A DNA stretch of 32,207 nt. It comes from Bacteroidota bacterium. GTDB taxonomy: Bacteria; Bacteroidota; Bacteroidia; Chitinophagales; Chitinophagaceae. Location of the stretch: assembly GCA_030706735.1 (NCBI GenBank), contig JAUZNZ010000044.1:1-32207 (forward strand), read 5' to 3'. Under the pieces are notes generated by a model. The model was not told where the DNA came from. It worked only from the letters and a program-made list of their open reading frames with translations, and ran no database searches. Made by a program: the position numbers and the translations under genes. Positions within the stretch are counted from its first letter, which is position 1. The number at the start of each line of letters is the position of its first letter. This document shows, one piece after another, positions 31,238 through 32,207 of the stretch.

Positions 31238-31269
31238 GTTACACAATTCCCCAAAAACGTTACATAATT
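31238..31269. repeat. Direct repeat GTTACAYAATT with 21-bp period
   Basis: GTTACACAATT (31238-31248) and GTTACATAATT (31259-31269) agree in 10 of 11 bases and start exactly 21 bp apart, two helix turns. They lie in the divergent interval between the desaturase and YghX-like genes, as for a dimeric activator or repressor site. Confidence 0.5.
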
Positions 31270-31271
31270 TA

Positions 31272-31306
31272 CAGTTTACGCCAGTATATTGTGAATTATT
31301 AAACTG
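31272..31306. repeat. Inverted repeat CAGTTTA/TAAACTG
   Basis: CAGTTTA at 31272-31278 is mirrored by TAAACTG at 31300-31306 with 21 bp between them, just upstream of the YghX-like start. It is a possible second operator; the arms are only 7 bp in AT-rich DNA. Confidence 0.3.
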
Positions 31307-31323
31307 CATTAAACCGATCAAAT

Positions 31324-32207
31324 ATGAAAATAAGAAAAGAAGATGTCAAGCAGGAAGTGTTTGACCTGTATGATGATTACGCCCATAATCGGGTATCAAG
31401 GCGCGATTTTGTGGAACGGCTTTCCGCCTATGCGGCGGGGAGCATAACGGTGCCTGCCCTGATGAGCTTTCTAATGCCGGATTACCAAAATAACATACAG
31501 GTCAGGAAGGATGACCCACGACTGAGGTCCGAAACTATCCAATACCAGTCCGAAAAAGGCGGCGGAATGATCAAGGCCTTGCTTTCCCAGCCCGTTGATC
31601 AACGTGGGAAGCTAGGGGGCATTGTCGTCGTTCATGAAAATCGCGGATTAAATCCCTACATCGAGGACGTCGGCAGGCGGGCCGCACTGGCCGGATTTAT
31701 CTCCATCGCTCCGGATGCCCTGACTCCATTGGGGGGTTATCCGGGGGACGATGACAAAGGCCGCGAAATGCAGAGCAAGAGAGATAAAAATGAAATGCTG
31801 GAAGACTTTATCGATGCATTTGAATATCTGAAAAGACTGCCCAATTGCAACGGGAAGGTCGGGGTGGTGGGATTTTGTTTTGGGGGCGGGATCGCCAATA
31901 TGATGGCCGTCCGGCTGCCGGATCTTTCCGCCGCCGTTCCATTTTATGGAGCGCAGCCTGCAGCCGACCTTGTTCCCCAGATCAAGGCGCCGCTGCTGTT
32001 GCATTATGCCGGATTGGACACGAGGGTGAATGAGGGGTGGCCGGCGTATGAACAGGCGTTGAAAGACAATAAGAAGGAATACACGGCGTATGTTTACCCC
32101 GGGGTAAACCACGGGTTCCATAACGATACGACTCCTCGCTATGACAAGGCCGCGGCGGAACTGGCCTGGAAACGAACAATCGATTTCTTTACTGCGAAGC
32201 TAAACTG
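31324..32207 (+). CDS. yghX: Dienelactone hydrolase family protein, YghX-like, with Tat-like signal (last bases at the window edge)
   Basis: 294 codons are in the window; the final two bases, TG, suggest that a TGA stop follows directly, so the gene is essentially complete. The alpha/beta-hydrolase DLH triad is visible: C185 in VGFCFGGG, D232 in [14 protein letters not shown] and H263 in [31 protein letters not shown] is the family strand-loop with its glutamate, and [14 protein letters not shown] also fits E. coli YghX as I remember it. The N-terminus [11 protein letters not shown] followed by a hydrophobic segment is a twin-arginine-like signal (R26-R27), so a folded export route is likely. 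The substrate is unknown. It is divergent from the desaturase, with repeat elements between them. Confidence 0.9.
   Translation, partial: MKIRKEDVKQEVFDLYDDYAHNRVSRRDFVERLSAYAAGSITVPALMSFLMPDYQNNIQVRKDDPRLRSETIQYQSEKGGGMIKALLSQPVDQRGKLGGIVVVHENRGLNPYIEDVGRRAALAGFISIAPDALTPLGGYPGDDDKGREMQSKRDKNEMLEDFIDAFEYLKRLPNCNGKVGVVGFCFGGGIANMMAVRLPDLSAAVPFYGAQPAADLVPQIKAPLLLHYAGLDTRVNEGWPAYEQALKDNKKEYTAYVYPGVNHGFHNDTTPRYDKAAAELAWKRTIDFFTAKLN

Noticed and set aside
1-32207. CRISPR array, tRNA, rRNA, insertion-sequence ends or prophage genes
   Set aside because: I looked for repeated spacers, cloverleaf-like segments, transposase motifs and phage structural genes and saw none.

Overview
The window reads as a chromosomal segment of a Bacteroidota bacterium, most likely of the Chitinophagaceae type. 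The grounds are a PorT-like outer-membrane barrel protein, a large secreted protein with a type IX secretion C-terminal domain, LytS/LytTR and short Crp-like regulators, DUF4395/DUF2200/DUF4261 proteins, start codons mostly without Shine-Dalgarno sequences, and several promoters of the Bacteroidota form TTG-N19-21-TAnnTTTG. I see no rRNA, tRNA, CRISPR array or insertion sequence. The taxonomic call is inference from gene content.

Layout. 1-1075 is a decayed stretch with an NTF2-like pseudogene and the remnant of an ABC-transporter permease. 1076-4406 holds a secreted TIM-barrel-like protein, a PorT-like barrel and a serine hydrolase. 4399-8843 is a surface-polysaccharide patch: a translationally coupled minus-strand trio (nucleotide-sugar epimerase, polysaccharide deacetylase, sugar-phosphate transferase) beside a plus-strand GT39-type membrane glycosyltransferase. 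8847-13210 has three paralogous dihydrofolate-reductase-family genes around an AraC regulator and a secreted carboxylesterase. 13370-17618 is a minus-strand run: LytS-type kinase, LytTR regulator, secreted retropepsin-PDZ protein, an unknown protein and an ABM-plus-membrane protein. 17779-19874 is a tight DUF4395/class V aminotransferase pair. 19950-21730 carries three AT-richer orphan genes ending in DUF4261. 21724-23622 is a minus-strand set (DUF2200, SnoaL-like, MBL hydrolase). 23838-26051 is the T9SS-type secreted protein. 26041-29493 holds SDR, Crp and DoxX genes divergent from a second Crp gene and a seven-TM protein. The window ends with a small secreted protein, a fatty-acid desaturase and a YghX-like dienelactone hydrolase with a Tat-like signal.

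How the genes work together. The clearest units are the coupled polysaccharide trio, the kinase/regulator pair with a possible secreted-protease target, the DUF4395/PLP-enzyme pair (possible sulfur handling at the membrane) and the stress/redox-type set around the two Crp regulators. All six pairs of intact convergent genes overlap or lie within 11 bp of each other, so 3' ends have almost no intergenic terminator space. I found no defence island or obviously new machine. The best leads are the direct repeats between the LytTR gene and the protease gene, the conserved promoter boxes of the reductase paralogs, the DUF4395/aminotransferase pair and the orphan DUF4261 cassette.
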